A stretch of DNA of 64,000 nt from Vreelandella zhaodongensis (GCF_013415115.1 NZ_JACCDD010000006.1:62001-126000), one strand, 5' to 3'. Positions 36,132 to 45,025 are shown, counted from the first letter of the stretch. Numbers and translations: made by a program. Notes: generated by a model from the sequence alone, not told the origin.

Positions 36132-37338
36132 GGCTGAGGTTAACAACGCTCCCTGGCTTACCCTTTTAGGCTGGGGAGAGGGTGGCACACAGGGGCTGAC
36201 AGCGGCAAGCCGACAGGCATTGGAAAGTGCCGAGGTAGTGTTCGGCGCACGCCGCCACCTGCGCCTTTTACCGCCCCTAAACGCCGAGGTAATTGAGTGG
36301 CCAGTGCCCTTTGCCGATGGCATTGCTAAGCTGCTAAATCAGCGTGGCCGCCGGGTGGTGATGCTGGTCTCAAACGACCCGTTCTGGTTCGGGGCGGGTA
36401 CCTCATTCGCGCAGCATCTCAGCGCAAACGAGTGGCAGGCACTGCCAGCCCCTTCCACCTTTAGCTTGGCGGCTGCACGTTTGGGCTGGCCGTTGGAGCG
36501 TTGCACTTGCCTGGGGTTGCACGCCAAACCGCTATCGCGCATTCGGCCTTACCTGCATGTTGGTAGGCGTTTGCTGGTGTTGGTAAGAGACGGCGCGGCG
36601 GTGACCGAGCTGGCGGCGCTGGTAGCTAGCGTTGGCTTTGGAGATACCCAGCTAACGCTGCTGGAATCTTTGGGCGGCGATAACGAACGCATTCGCCATT
36701 GTCGTGTCGATGCCAGCTTGCCCGACGACATTGCCCATCCGGTGGCGGTAGGGCTGGAAGTTGCCGGTAACGGCCCCGCCTTGCCGCTGATGCCCGGCCT
36801 GCCGGATCATTTTTTTGACCACGACGGCCAGATTACCAAACAGACCATTCGCGCCATCACCCTGGCGGCACTTGCCCCCATGCCCGGCGAGCGGCTGTGG
36901 GATATCGGCACCGGTTCGGGTTCTGTTGCCATTGAGTGGCTGCTCACCCATACGGATAATCAGGCGGTGGGCTTTGAGCAAAACGCTGAGCGAGCAGTAC
37001 GAGCGCGCAGCAATGCAAACAGCCTTGGCGTTGACTGGCTAGAAGTAAAACAGGGCCGCGCGCCTGACGTACTAAACGATACGCCGCTGCCCGATGCGGT
37101 ATTTATCGGCGGAGGGTTATCCCAAGCGCTGTTAGACGATTTATGGCAGCGCCTGCCCAAGGGAGTGCGTATCGTCGCCAATGCCGTCACTTTGGAATCC
37201 GAAGCGCTGCTGGCGCACTGGCACCAACAGGCAGGCGGCGAACTGCTGCGTTTAGAGCTTGCCAACGCCGCCCCCATCGGCACACGGCGGGGCTGGAAAT
37301 CCAGCTATCCGATTGTTCAGTGGCGGGGCGTTCGATGA
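36130..37338 (+). CDS. cobL: Precorrin-6Y C5,15-methyltransferase (decarboxylating)
   Basis: Bifunctional fusion of 402 aa. The N-terminal CbiE-like part has LLGWGEGGTQGLTAASR, and the C-terminal CbiT-like SAM domain has LWDIGTGSGSVAIEWLL. ATG 36130 is chosen because it matches the family N-terminus; upstream codons are the cobK antisense. It overlaps cobE as ATGA. Confidence 0.93.
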   Translation: MAEVNNAPWLTLLGWGEGGTQGLTAASRQALESAEVVFGARRHLRLLPPLNAEVIEWPVPFADGIAKLLNQRGRRVVMLVSNDPFWFGAGTSFAQHLSANEWQALPAPSTFSLAAARLGWPLERCTCLGLHAKPLSRIRPYLHVGRRLLVLVRDGAAVTELAALVASVGFGDTQLTLLESLGGDNERIRHCRVDASLPDDIAHPVAVGLEVAGNGPALPLMPGLPDHFFDHDGQITKQTIRAITLAALAPMPGERLWDIGTGSGSVAIEWLLTHTDNQAVGFEQNAERAVRARSNANSLGVDWLEVKQGRAPDVLNDTPLPDAVFIGGGLSQALLDDLWQRLPKGVRIVANAVTLESEALLAHWHQQAGGELLRLELANAAPIGTRRGWKSSYPIVQWRGVR

Positions 37339-37793
37339 AGTCATCAGCATTGAGAATCGCAGGGTTTGGTTTTCGCAGTGAGGCCACGCTTGAATCGCTT
37401 GTTCAAGCGTTAGATCAACTTATCGACCAGTACGGTGCTGTCGATAAGCTGGCGGCGGCACGTACTATGCTGCCGTTGGTAGAAGAATTGGGCCGGCTGC
37501 GCAATATTGAAGTCATCGCCGTAGCGGATGCCGAGCTATCAACAGTGACAACGCTTACCCATTCAAACCAGAGTATGCAGGCACGCGGCACAGGCAGCGT
37601 TGCCGAGGCCGTGGCGCTCTTAGCGGCAGGCCCAGGGGCGACGCTGCTAGGGCCAAGGATCATCTCAGCGGATAGACAGGCTACCGCCGCACTGGCGTTA
37701 GGCTTTGCACGAAAACTGCCTGCGCTCGACAATACGGCGTTAAAAATCGCCTCGTGCGCGAGTCCGATCAAAATACTCATTTACACCACGTAA
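37335..37793 (+). CDS. cobE: CobE / CbiG C-terminal-like protein
   Basis: A 152-aa protein matching the CobE/CbiG C-terminal domain: IAGFGFRSEATLESL at the N-terminus and FARKLPALDNTALKIASCAS-type end. The frame opens inside cobL, but ATG 37335 forms ATGA with its stop. CobE is needed in aerobic clusters though its exact step is unsettled. Confidence 0.87.
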   Translation: MKSSALRIAGFGFRSEATLESLVQALDQLIDQYGAVDKLAAARTMLPLVEELGRLRNIEVIAVADAELSTVTTLTHSNQSMQARGTGSVAEAVALLAAGPGATLLGPRIISADRQATAALALGFARKLPALDNTALKIASCASPIKILIYTT

Positions 37794-37870
37794 ACTCCGT
37801 TTTTTCGTTGATTTTTGCCTTGTCTAGTCTTCGCTCGCCGACTTTTCGTACAAAGCCTAGGAATTAGTTA

Positions 37871-38674
37871 ATGACCGTACACTTCATTGGCGCAGGCCCC
37901 GGCGCGCCGGATCTGCTTACCCTACGCGGGCGGGATTTAATCGCCGCCTGCCCGGTGTGCCTGTATGCGGGCTCTTTAGTGCCGGAGCAGATTCTGGAAC
38001 ACTGCCCGGCAGGGGCAAGAGTGATCAACACCGCGCCGCTCTCGCTGGATGAGATCATGCAGGAGATCAGCCGCGCCCACGCCGAAGGCCTGGATGTGGC
38101 CCGCCTGCATTCGGGGGATCTCTCGGTATGGTCGGCCATGGGCGAGCAACTGCGTCGCCTGCGCGAGCTGAGTATCCCCTACAGCATTACCCCAGGCGTG
38201 CCATCCTTTGCCGCAGCGGCGGCAACCTTAGGTCAGGAGTTAACGCTTCCCGGCGTGGCTCAGTCGGTGGTGCTCACCCGTACACCGGGTCGTGCCAGCG
38301 CCATGCCTAGTAACGAGACGCTTGCCAACTTTGCCCGCACCGGGGCAACGCTGGCTATCCATCTCTCCATCCATAATCTTTCCCAGGTAGTCGAAAGCCT
38401 GACGCCTTACTACGGCGCGCAGTGCCCGGTGGCGATTGTGTGGCGAGCAAGCTGGCCCGATGAGCGAGTCGTGCGGGGGCGGTTGGCGACTATAGAAGGA
38501 CTGATCGATGACTCCATGCAGCGCACCGCATTGATAGTGGTGGGGCCAGTGCTTGAAAGCGATGATTTCCAAGAGAGCAGCCTCTACGCAGTGGGCTACG
38601 ACCGTCGCTTTCGCCCCCAATCGGCGGATTCGCCTTTTGCTACGGCAAACCAAGATCAAGAGAGCGACTCATGA
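37871..38674 (+). CDS. cobM: Precorrin-4 C11-methyltransferase
   Basis: SAM-dependent methylation of precorrin-4 to precorrin-5. The 267-aa protein has [17 protein letters not shown] and [12 protein letters not shown], the CobM/CbiF pattern, plus [15 protein letters not shown] 77-bp gap separates it from cobE; it overlaps cobF by 4 bp. An extra C-terminal tail rich in Ser, Asp and Gln is seen. Confidence 0.94.
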   Translation: MTVHFIGAGPGAPDLLTLRGRDLIAACPVCLYAGSLVPEQILEHCPAGARVINTAPLSLDEIMQEISRAHAEGLDVARLHSGDLSVWSAMGEQLRRLRELSIPYSITPGVPSFAAAAATLGQELTLPGVAQSVVLTRTPGRASAMPSNETLANFARTGATLAIHLSIHNLSQVVESLTPYYGAQCPVAIVWRASWPDERVVRGRLATIEGLIDDSMQRTALIVVGPVLESDDFQESSLYAVGYDRRFRPQSADSPFATANQDQESDS

Positions 38675-39435
38675 TCACGCTATCGCTGATAGGCATCGGC
38701 ACCGGCAACCTTGATCACGTCACCCTGGCCGCAGTGCGCGCCCTCAATAACGCCGACCTGATCCTGCTGCCCCGCAAGGGCGAGTCCAAGTCGGATCTGA
38801 TCAATCTACGCCGCTTACTTTGCGAACGGCTGCTGGAAGCGCCGGTGACCACCAAAATCGTCGAGTTCGATCTTCCCAGTCGCGATGATCATAATGATTA
38901 CCTTAGTGCGGTAGACGACTGGCACGCTGCGATTGCCAGCGTTTGGGCGCAGTTGATGGATGAACATCTTCCCAATGGCGGGCGGGTCGGCATGCTGGTG
39001 TGGGGCGACCCCTCACTTTACGACAGCAGCCTGCGCATTACCCAGCGCTTAAGCGCTGCGGGCAAGCAGGTGGATATCGAGGTAGTGCCAGGGATCACCA
39101 GCCTGCAGGTGCTTACCGCCGAACATAAAATTCCCCTCAATGCGCTTGCCGAGCCAGTACAAATCACTACCGGCCGCCGCCTGCGCGAGCGCGGCTGGCC
39201 AAATGATGCTGCCACGGTAGCCGTAATGCTGGATAGCGGCGGGGCGTTTACCACGCTACCGTTTGAGGACACCTACATCTGGTGGGGCGCCTACCTAGGT
39301 ATGGACAAACAGTGCTTAATCAAAGGCTGGCTAAGCGAGGTCAGCGACCAAATCATCCAACGCCGCGCGGAACTACGCGACACCCACGGCTGGATTATGG
39401 ATATTTACCTGCTCGCTAAAAAGCCGGAAATGTGA
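38671..39435 (+). CDS. cobF: Precorrin-6A synthase (deacetylating)
   Basis: SAM-dependent C1 methylation with deacetylation, found only in the aerobic pathway. The 254-aa protein has [32 protein letters not shown] and [15 protein letters not shown]. It ends the ring-synthesis operon. Confidence 0.93.
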   Translation: MITLSLIGIGTGNLDHVTLAAVRALNNADLILLPRKGESKSDLINLRRLLCERLLEAPVTTKIVEFDLPSRDDHNDYLSAVDDWHAAIASVWAQLMDEHLPNGGRVGMLVWGDPSLYDSSLRITQRLSAAGKQVDIEVVPGITSLQVLTAEHKIPLNALAEPVQITTGRRLRERGWPNDAATVAVMLDSGGAFTTLPFEDTYIWWGAYLGMDKQCLIKGWLSEVSDQIIQRRAELRDTHGWIMDIYLLAKKPEM

Positions 39436-39510
39436 GCGCATGTATCAATATGGAATATTTTTCCATAAAATAATCCTGCCTATTAAATAACCAAGTTATC
39501 AGGAGCGACT

Positions 39511-39951
39511 ATGAGCTTTTACGTCTATCTTTCTGGCGAAATCCACACCGATTGGCGCGAAGAGATTCAGCGCGGCGCTGATGCAGCGGGCCTGGATATC
39601 GTCTTCACCGCACCCGTCACCGATCATGACGCTAGTGACGCCGCAGGCGATCACCTGGGCAAGCCGGAAAATGGCTTCTGGCGCGACCACCAGTCCTCCA
39701 AGGTCAACGCCATCCGCACTCGTACCATGATCGAGCAAGCAGATCTGGTAGTTGTGCGCTTCGGCGACAAGTACAAACAGTGGAACGCCGCGTTTGATGC
39801 AGGCTACTGTGCCGCACTCGCCAAGCCCTACATCACCCTGCACAGCGAAGACATTGTTCACCCGCTGAAAGAAGTTGATGCCCAAGCCCAAGCCTGGTGC
39901 ACCACCACCGACCAAGTCGTTGAAACCCTGCGTTACGTCCTAAAAGCCTAA
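39511..39951 (+). CDS. ytoQ: YtoQ family protein
   Basis: A 146-aa protein with the YtoQ pattern: FYVYLSGEIHTDWREEI at the N-terminus, PVTDHDASD, and ADLVVVRFGDKYKQWNAAFDAG later. The fold is related to nucleoside 2-deoxyribosyltransferase-like proteins; its function is not established. An AGGAG site precedes the ATG. Its 3' part and downstream sequence are repeated in degenerate form at 43.8-44.3 kb. Confidence 0.88.
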   Translation: MSFYVYLSGEIHTDWREEIQRGADAAGLDIVFTAPVTDHDASDAAGDHLGKPENGFWRDHQSSKVNAIRTRTMIEQADLVVVRFGDKYKQWNAAFDAGYCAALAKPYITLHSEDIVHPLKEVDAQAQAWCTTTDQVVETLRYVLKA

Positions 39952-39959
39952 GCACACAG

Positions 39960-40110
39960 CGCCTCCCGCAACGTCGTCACTGCACTGATGTTGTGGGGGG
40001 CGCTTTAGCGCGCGATGATCCCGCCACATAAACAACCTCTGCCACTGAATCGATACTCTGCCCTGGTGTTGTGAGAGGGAGCTTCAGCTCGCGAAGACTC
40101 AGCCACATAA
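39960..40110. repeat. Tandem REP-like elements after ytoQ
   Basis: Two related units, TTGTGGGGGGCGCTTTAGCG around 39990-40010 and TTGTGAGAGGGAGCTTCAGC around 40069-40088, are each followed by CGCGA...CAGCCACATAA-type sequence. They resemble Pseudomonas/Halomonas REP palindromes. The second ytoQ copy carries only one unit, at 44070-44110. Confidence 0.55.
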
Positions 40111-40117
40111 GCAAGCT

Positions 40118-40234
40118 AGCCACCCCGTAGCGCGGCGTAACGCTTGGCGAGGAACGAGCCAAAAGGCACCCGCGAAGGCAGTTGCCCAAAGCCTGCTCCA
40201 GCTCAATTTTTCTTCAAATCCACGTGACCTAAGC
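40118..40234 (+). repeat. Direct repeat copy 1 (island left flank)
   Basis: A 117-bp block is repeated at 44120-44236 with two mismatches found by eye. It contains the motif CGTAGCGCGGCGTAACGC followed by GAGGAACGAGCC, which recurs a third time near 58794. It belongs to a longer repeated segment that includes the ytoQ 3' end. Confidence 0.85.
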
Positions 40235-40355
40235 TTAATTTATCAATAAAGTATGATTAAATTGTAAAAACGAGCCGGCACGCGAATTTTGGATATTTTG
40301 CCATGCTGGGTAAATAAAACTATAAAAACAGTGATTTATTATTTTTGAGGTGGCT

Positions 40356-40399
40356 AGATAACACCAATAAACGTGCTGACATGTTCAAGGGTGTTATGC
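40356..40399 (+). repeat. attC-like hairpin before the reverse transcriptase
   Basis: Outer arms ATAACACC and GGTGTTAT are perfectly complementary, with inner arms AACGTG/CATGTT (one mismatch). The right edge reads GTTATGC, an integron core-like site, also found at the 45019 site. The site is short and its left core deviates from RYYYAAC, so assignment is tentative. Confidence 0.4.
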
Positions 40400-40460
40400 A
40401 GCAGGCTATATAATCACTGTTACGCAACTACATCATGTGAAATCGTAGAATGAACTACCT

Positions 40461-42080
40461 ATGAATAGACTGCTAAAAGAATTACAGGATAGGTTAGACT
40501 TTGAGGGTGTGATTTCAGACGCATCTACCCCTAATGATTTATTGCCTTCGAGATATGAAGACAAAGTTGGGGGTGAGCTGGGGAAAGAGTTTGTGGCAAG
40601 CCTTGTGAAAATCATACATGAAGAAAAGTATTCTCCTGCTGAAGCGTCATTCATTCACGTTCCCAAGCCTGGTTTCACCACAAGGCCTGCAGCACTACTC
40701 ACTTTAGCAGATAGATTGGTTTATGAAGCACTAATTAATGCCATAAAACCTGCAATCGAAAAAAAACTCATAAGTGATGTGTATGTTATGTGGCCTCGCG
40801 CCAACTATGTACCCAAAAGGTGGGGCCAGTTTGAAAGAGCTCCGATTTCTACGGGCGAGGAGTACATTGTAAATATCGACATAACTGCTTTCTACGATTC
40901 TATAGATCATTCGGTTTTAGAGGGTAAGATTGTTGAGATAATTGGTGAGAATGCTTTTGCTCGAGCCATAAGCTCGTTTCTCACTAGGATTATGGGTTCG
41001 AATCGAGGGATTCCCCAAGGTATCTTGGCTTCTGATACGCTAGCCACTCTTTATCTTCAATCCGTGGATTCTGCAATGCTTAGATCTGGATTTAATTACT
41101 GGCGTCATGGGGATGACATAAGGATGAGCGCTGAGAATATATCTTTAGCTAGGCAATCAATAGCTATTGCAGAGATTGAATTAAGAAAAATTGGGTTAGT
41201 ATTGAACTCATCGAAATGTGTAATACAGCGAGCCGAGCACTATGATTCTCATCTTCAAGAAACTAGCAAAGTATATGATCTTATAAAACAGAGATTGTAT
41301 GAAGAAAAGGTAGAAGGTGTGAGTTCTGATTCTGATGTTTTGCAAGAGCTCATGGATGAAGCAGAGTTAGACGATCAAATGAAGTGGGATTTGTTCTATC
41401 ATGAGTCAATATCCATTGAGGATGTAATTGAAGAAATTCGAGAGCATCTTCAGCCCGATGAACTGGAAATTGCTAAAACTCTATTTGATGAAACTATGGA
41501 GGGTATACCTGATGGTGAAAATCCACTTCCAAAAGATCAATTTCACGTACAGATTAAAAAATCAATGTTACGGCTGGCCGCGGGTAAGTCAGATATCGCT
41601 GTTGATAAATGCTCAAGCCTAATTGGTAAATTTCCAGACAAAACAGAGCTGATATGTAACTATCTAATATCTTTGGCATCTGTCTGCCCCCGTGATGTTG
41701 CATCTCAAGCAGAAGATATTATTAACTCCGACCTGTTTTTGACTGCATGGCAAAAAGCGTGGATATATAGAGTTCTCGCTGAGTGCAGTGAAGAAATAGC
41801 AGAAAAAACGAAGGAAGCTATTAGTAGAAACTGTAATGATCAATATGCCCATTGGCTAGAACGTGTTGAAGGATTTAAGGTTCTATCTAAACTCGGTGAG
41901 CTTCCCTTTAAACTGGTGATGCAAAGCTGGGAGGTGGCTCCAATAGCATACAAGCCTGATTTAATCGCGTCAGCGGTTTATTTATCGAAGAGTTGTGAAA
42001 AGTCTCAACGTTTTCTAGAAGGAATAAAGCAGTCACCTATCGAGCGGGTTGTGGCAAGGCACTGTATTGCTAGATCATAG
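40461..42080 (+). CDS. Reverse transcriptase with helical C-terminal half
   Basis: A 539-aa protein. RT motif A is NIDITAFYDSIDH (D140), motif B is GIPQG (183-187) followed by the ASDTLATLYL helix, motif C is RHGDDI (D218, D219), and motif D is GLVLNSSKC (K252). The YxDD position reads HGDD, which is uncommon. Residues from about 270 onwards are helical, with several Asp/Glu-rich and Cys-containing repeats, and resemble no intron maturase or retron tail. The gene is visibly richer in A and T than the cob genes. It probably belongs to the unassigned/Abi-like defence RT classes; its exact group cannot be set by eye. It is flanked by attC-like hairpins. Confidence 0.85.
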   Translation: MNRLLKELQDRLDFEGVISDASTPNDLLPSRYEDKVGGELGKEFVASLVKIIHEEKYSPAEASFIHVPKPGFTTRPAALLTLADRLVYEALINAIKPAIEKKLISDVYVMWPRANYVPKRWGQFERAPISTGEEYIVNIDITAFYDSIDHSVLEGKIVEIIGENAFARAISSFLTRIMGSNRGIPQGILASDTLATLYLQSVDSAMLRSGFNYWRHGDDIRMSAENISLARQSIAIAEIELRKIGLVLNSSKCVIQRAEHYDSHLQETSKVYDLIKQRLYEEKVEGVSSDSDVLQELMDEAELDDQMKWDLFYHESISIEDVIEEIREHLQPDELEIAKTLFDETMEGIPDGENPLPKDQFHVQIKKSMLRLAAGKSDIAVDKCSSLIGKFPDKTELICNYLISLASVCPRDVASQAEDIINSDLFLTAWQKAWIYRVLAECSEEIAEKTKEAISRNCNDQYAHWLERVEGFKVLSKLGELPFKLVMQSWEVAPIAYKPDLIASAVYLSKSCEKSQRFLEGIKQSPIERVVARHCIARS

Positions 42081-42095
42081 ATTGGGGTATTTAAT

Positions 42096-42184
42096 GCGTA
42101 ACAAGTGCATCAAAGGTGACGCCTGGCGGCGTACTTTACGCAGGCATTGTGGCTGTAGTAAAAGCCGCTGATGCCTAGTTTTGG
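42096..42184 (+). repeat. Degenerate attC-like site after the reverse transcriptase
   Basis: It begins GCGTAACAAG, has the internal pair GCATCA/TGATGC (42107 and 42169), and a central stretch CCTGGCGGCG...AAAGCCGC of attC style. The right core is decayed (GTTTTGG in place of GTTRRRY). It suggests that the RT was once a mobile cassette. Confidence 0.45.
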
Positions 42185-42395
42185 AGTAGTCGGAAAACAG
42201 GCAGATGGTCATTATTCGGCGGCTACAACCTACATCCTGATATAAGTATCGCGTCTACCGCACACACTCAGTTACTGAGAGGAATCATGGAAGATTTAAT
42301 AGGCAATGAGCAGATAGGATCAGTAACTGCCCGCTGCTAACACTGGGCTTTCTACGTTGCCTAATAAGGCGACGGGAATGACTGCTTCTCTCCAG

Positions 42396-42502
42396 CTGTC
42401 ATTCCCGCATGCCTTTAGCGGGAATCCATTTCGATTTAAGCACCCTAGCTTCGGCTGAAAAGGTCAAATTGGATTCCCGATAACCCCACTCGAGAATGAC
42501 AG
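42396..42502. repeat. MITE-like palindromic element
   Basis: Perfect 9-bp terminal inverted repeats CTGTCATTC and GAATGACAG bound 107 bp. Internal GCGGGAATCCA and TGGATTCCCG extend the pairing. This is the 'TCATTCCCGC...GCGGGAATCC' pattern of small dispersed elements. It carries no coding capacity. Confidence 0.65.
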
Positions 42503-42653
42503 GGTTGAGGTGGTTAGTTCATACTCCTCGGAACGAGCATTTATTCCCGTTTACTGGTGGTGTGCCACTGTGTTAGAGATGGCGAAACAATTTGAATTAT
42601 CTCTGCACGTAAGGCGAATAAACGAGAGCGAACAACTTCCAAAGGGTGTAGGT

Positions 42654-42863
42654 ATGCATGAACATTACGATTTTTCAGAGTCAGTTAAGAATCCCTACGC
42701 CAAGAAACTAAAAAAATAAGTCACGATTCGGCTGGATGAAGATACCATCGCGTATTTCAAAAAACTGGCGGAAGAAAAAGATCTACCGTATTAGTGCTTA
42801 ATGAATCTCTATCTACGCGACTGTGCCCAGTCACATAAAGACCTCAAGCTTGAGTGGAAATAA
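42654..42863 (+). pseudogene. BrnA/CopG-like antitoxin remnant with two in-frame stops
   Basis: Read through, the frame from ATG 42654 gives MHEHYDFSES, NPYAKKLKK, then VTIRLDEDTIAYFKKLAEE and LYLRDCAQSHKDL, a CopG/BrnA-like ribbon-helix-helix antitoxin pattern of 69 codons. TAA at 42717-42719 and TAG at 42792-42794 interrupt it at positions where relatives usually have glutamine (CAA and CAG), so both fit C-to-T changes. An AAAGGG ribosome site precedes the ATG. No BrnT-like toxin is recognisable beside it. Confidence 0.7.
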
Positions 42864-42969
42864 ACAGTTGTACAATGGCTTCTGTTGGACTGTTCAAAGT
42901 TTCGTGTTTTCCTTGGCTTTTGCCAGCCCAGGTCAGAAGTTGGGCTGAAGGGCAGATGGCGATTTCAAT

Positions 42970-43746
42970 ATGTGCTATGACAAGCCACTAATTAATCGGC
43001 CTGCCTTCCTTGATAGCGGGGACATTGCATTTGTGTTCCCACAGGCCATGCAGGAGAAGTCTGACGAGATTGCGCTCGGCCACCAGTTAATCTGTAAGCG
43101 GCGTTTATTTGGAGCTGTTTACAGAGAGTTTCTTCCGAAATTTTTTGACAACATGCCGCCGGACAGTGGTGTCATGATCGGCGCCTTCGTCCCTACTGAC
43201 AAGGTCTTGCCGGGTGTGCTATTCCCTGGCGACATAGACCTGCTCATTATCCCTTATGCAAGCGACCGTCTGTTGCTATCAATGACCCTGGCAATTGAGT
43301 TGAAGGTCGTTCGCGCGACGTATGCTCGGCAAGGCCGCTCGCCTAATCAGTACGGATTCTCGCAGGCAAATGCTTTGTTACGCTGCGGATTTCCTTACGC
43401 TGGGGTTGCTCATCTCATTGTTTCGGATGAAAGCCCTGAGGATGCTTGGCGTGACGTTTATGAGACGACTATTGTCGACGAAACGGGGAGGTGTTCTCCA
43501 CTAAGAACTGTCCGTAAAGATATGATGCCAAGTGCTTTGATAAACCGATCGTTTGGCCGACTACGTTCTAACTGTTCTTCTGATGAACTTGGTTATGTTT
43601 CAGTCTATATCGCAAACGAGGGAATCTGGGATCCCCTTGGCAGGCAAGCGACTCATAATCCCGATGCATCAGAAGAGACGATGAGCGCGGTAGGTGATTT
43701 CTACGAGCTGAATGCTCATAAGTTTTTGGATACCCGGCGCTACTGA
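42970..43746 (+). CDS. Hypothetical protein with PD-(D/E)XK-like motif
   Basis: A 258-aa protein of unknown role. The segment PGDIDLLIIP (D88, D90) followed about 20 residues later by AIELKVVRA (E110, K112) fits the D-x(n)-ExK core of PD-(D/E)XK nucleases. A further conserved-looking stretch, GFSQANALLRCGFP, follows with Q132. This suggests a restriction- or defence-type nuclease. The N-terminal 50 residues are unremarkable. It lies just before the degenerate ytoQ copy, and no attC site is clear on either side. Confidence 0.6.
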   Translation: MCYDKPLINRPAFLDSGDIAFVFPQAMQEKSDEIALGHQLICKRRLFGAVYREFLPKFFDNMPPDSGVMIGAFVPTDKVLPGVLFPGDIDLLIIPYASDRLLLSMTLAIELKVVRATYARQGRSPNQYGFSQANALLRCGFPYAGVAHLIVSDESPEDAWRDVYETTIVDETGRCSPLRTVRKDMMPSALINRSFGRLRSNCSSDELGYVSVYIANEGIWDPLGRQATHNPDASEETMSAVGDFYELNAHKFLDTRRY

Positions 43747-43781
43747 AGTAACTTGTCTCAAAGCACTGATGCATGGGGATT

Positions 43782-44041
43782 CACCACCAAGGTCAACGCT
43801 ACCTGCACCCGCATCATGATTGGGCAAGCGGATCTGGTGGTTGTGCACTTCTGCGACAAGTACAAACAATGGAACGCCGCCTTTGATGCAGGCTACTGCG
43901 CCGCACTCGCCAAGCCCTACATCACCCTGCACAGCGAAGACATCGTTCACTCGCTGAAAGAAGTCGACGCCCAATCCCAAGCCTAGTGCACCACCACCGA
44001 TCACAAGTCGTTGAAACCCTGCGTTACATCCTCAAAGCCTA
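43782..44041 (+). pseudogene. Truncated, degenerate second copy of the ytoQ 3' end
   Basis: The sequence follows ytoQ from about codon 63 (base 39698) to its stop. The N-terminal half is missing. A TAG at 43984-43986 replaces the tryptophan codon of the intact gene, and a 2-base insertion (accgatCAcaag) shifts the frame after that. The retained part matches ADLVVV and YKQWNAAFDAGYCAAL of the intact gene. A short 77-codon frame covering this region is therefore not a real gene. Confidence 0.85.
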
Positions 44042-44119
44042 AGCCCGCTGCGCCTCCTGCAAGCACCGCTTGTGGGAGGGCGCTTCAGCTCGCGAAGATC
44101 CAGCCACATAAAACAATCT

Positions 44120-44236
44120 AGCCACCCCGTAGCGCGGCGTAACGCTTGGCGAGGAACGAGCCAAAAGGCACCCGCGAAGGCAGCTGCCCAAAGCCTGCTC
44201 CAGCTCAATTTTTCTTCAAAGCCACGTGACCTAAGC
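44120..44236 (+). repeat. Direct repeat copy 2
   Basis: The second copy of the 117-bp block at 40118-40234. The visible differences are T/C in CAG(T/C)TGCCC and T/G in CAAA(T/G)CCAC. Similarity continues to about 44300, then the two copies diverge into different cassette-like sequence. Confidence 0.85.
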
Positions 44237-44422
44237 CAATTTTATGAATAGAGTATGATTAGATTAGCAAAGCTAGCTTGCACACGAATTTTGGATATAC
44301 AGCCAAATTATTATTAATTTAATTTAATGTCAGATAGTTAGGTACGTTTCGGCGCGCGCTATAAGAAGGTTGAACAGCGCAGCGCGTTTATTCAATATCA
44401 GAACGTGCAGCCTAATCACTCT

Positions 44423-44429
44423 GTTAGGC
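44423..44429 (+). other. Integron core site GTTAGGC at the start of the cassette array
   Basis: GTTAGGC matches the GTTRRRY recombination core exactly and lies 24 bases before the first array gene. A short inverted copy, GCCTAA, precedes it by 10 bases. It is either the right core of a lost attC site or an attI-type joint; no integrase gene is seen. Confidence 0.5.
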
Positions 44430-44453
44430 ACCAAAATCATAAAAGGAGGGAGT

Positions 44454-44927
44454 ATGCCCAGAAAGTCTCCATATTGGATTGGCAAGCGTCCATCAGATAG
44501 CAAGCGCTGGGCAGGAATGACCTCTGCGACCATATTGGCTGGAGAAGCAGAGAGAGAAGCCACTTACAGACTTTATCGTCGATATGTAAAGCAGTGGAAC
44601 GACATTGAGCTGGATACCAACCGATCGCTGGATGAGCACACGCATGAAATTAGTGGTGCGAAAGCTGTTGGCGGTCAGCGTCGATTTATCTTAAGCCATC
44701 AAAATAATAGGCAGAACCAGTGGATGCTTGAAGTTTGTTTTTCGCGGGGTTTTAAACAGTACTACCCAGGGATGTCTTGTGGCCTAAATCCACTAAGATC
44801 AACAGACGACATTAGAAGCATAAGGCTTCATTGGAGCGAAGACGGTGACCGGGAATTCCAACAATGGCTTGAGTCAGATCAGAGACAGAATCAAGACAAC
44901 GGTGAGTGGACTGAATACAAAGCCTAA
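44454..44927 (+). CDS. Hypothetical cassette protein (157 aa)
   Basis: The frame opens earlier, but ATG 44454 is preceded by a strong AAAAGGAGGG ribosome site and lies right after the GTTAGGC core, so it is the likely start. The protein is basic at the N-terminus (MPRKSPYWIGKRPSDSKRW) and acidic at the C-terminus, with no signal or membrane segment. It does not match a family I know. Its stop codon overlaps the left core of the following attC site, as is usual for cassette genes. Confidence 0.6.
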   Translation: MPRKSPYWIGKRPSDSKRWAGMTSATILAGEAEREATYRLYRRYVKQWNDIELDTNRSLDEHTHEISGAKAVGGQRRFILSHQNNRQNQWMLEVCFSRGFKQYYPGMSCGLNPLRSTDDIRSIRLHWSEDGDREFQQWLESDQRQNQDNGEWTEYKA

Positions 44928-45025
44928 CCAGTCATGCAGTTCGTTCCAGCTCTGACGGGCTTCCACCGGACGGCCTTTTCTCCGCTTCGCTGCGCAAAGG
45001 CCGCCGCTGAATATTAGCGTTATGC
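44922..45025 (+). repeat. attC site 1
   Basis: The left core GCCTAAC (44922-44928) matches RYYYAAC, and the right core is GTTATGC (45019-45025). The intervening 90 bp is palindromic, with the central stem AAAGGCCG/CGGCCTTTT around 44965-44995 (ACGGCCTTTTC against GCAAAGGCCG). It separates the 157-aa gene from the ABC-3C genes. Confidence 0.75.

Noticed and set aside
40461-42080. Retron or group II intron reading of the reverse transcriptase
   Set aside because: No intron domain V/VI, no maturase or HNH tail, and no msr/msd-like inverted repeat next to the gene.
42864-42969. attC site with GTTGGGC near 42943
   Set aside because: The core matches but pairing is only with a nearby GCCCA; no attC-like arms were found.
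43753-43986. 77-codon gene
   Set aside because: It is the decayed ytoQ copy read from an accidental ATG, with a stop in place of Trp.
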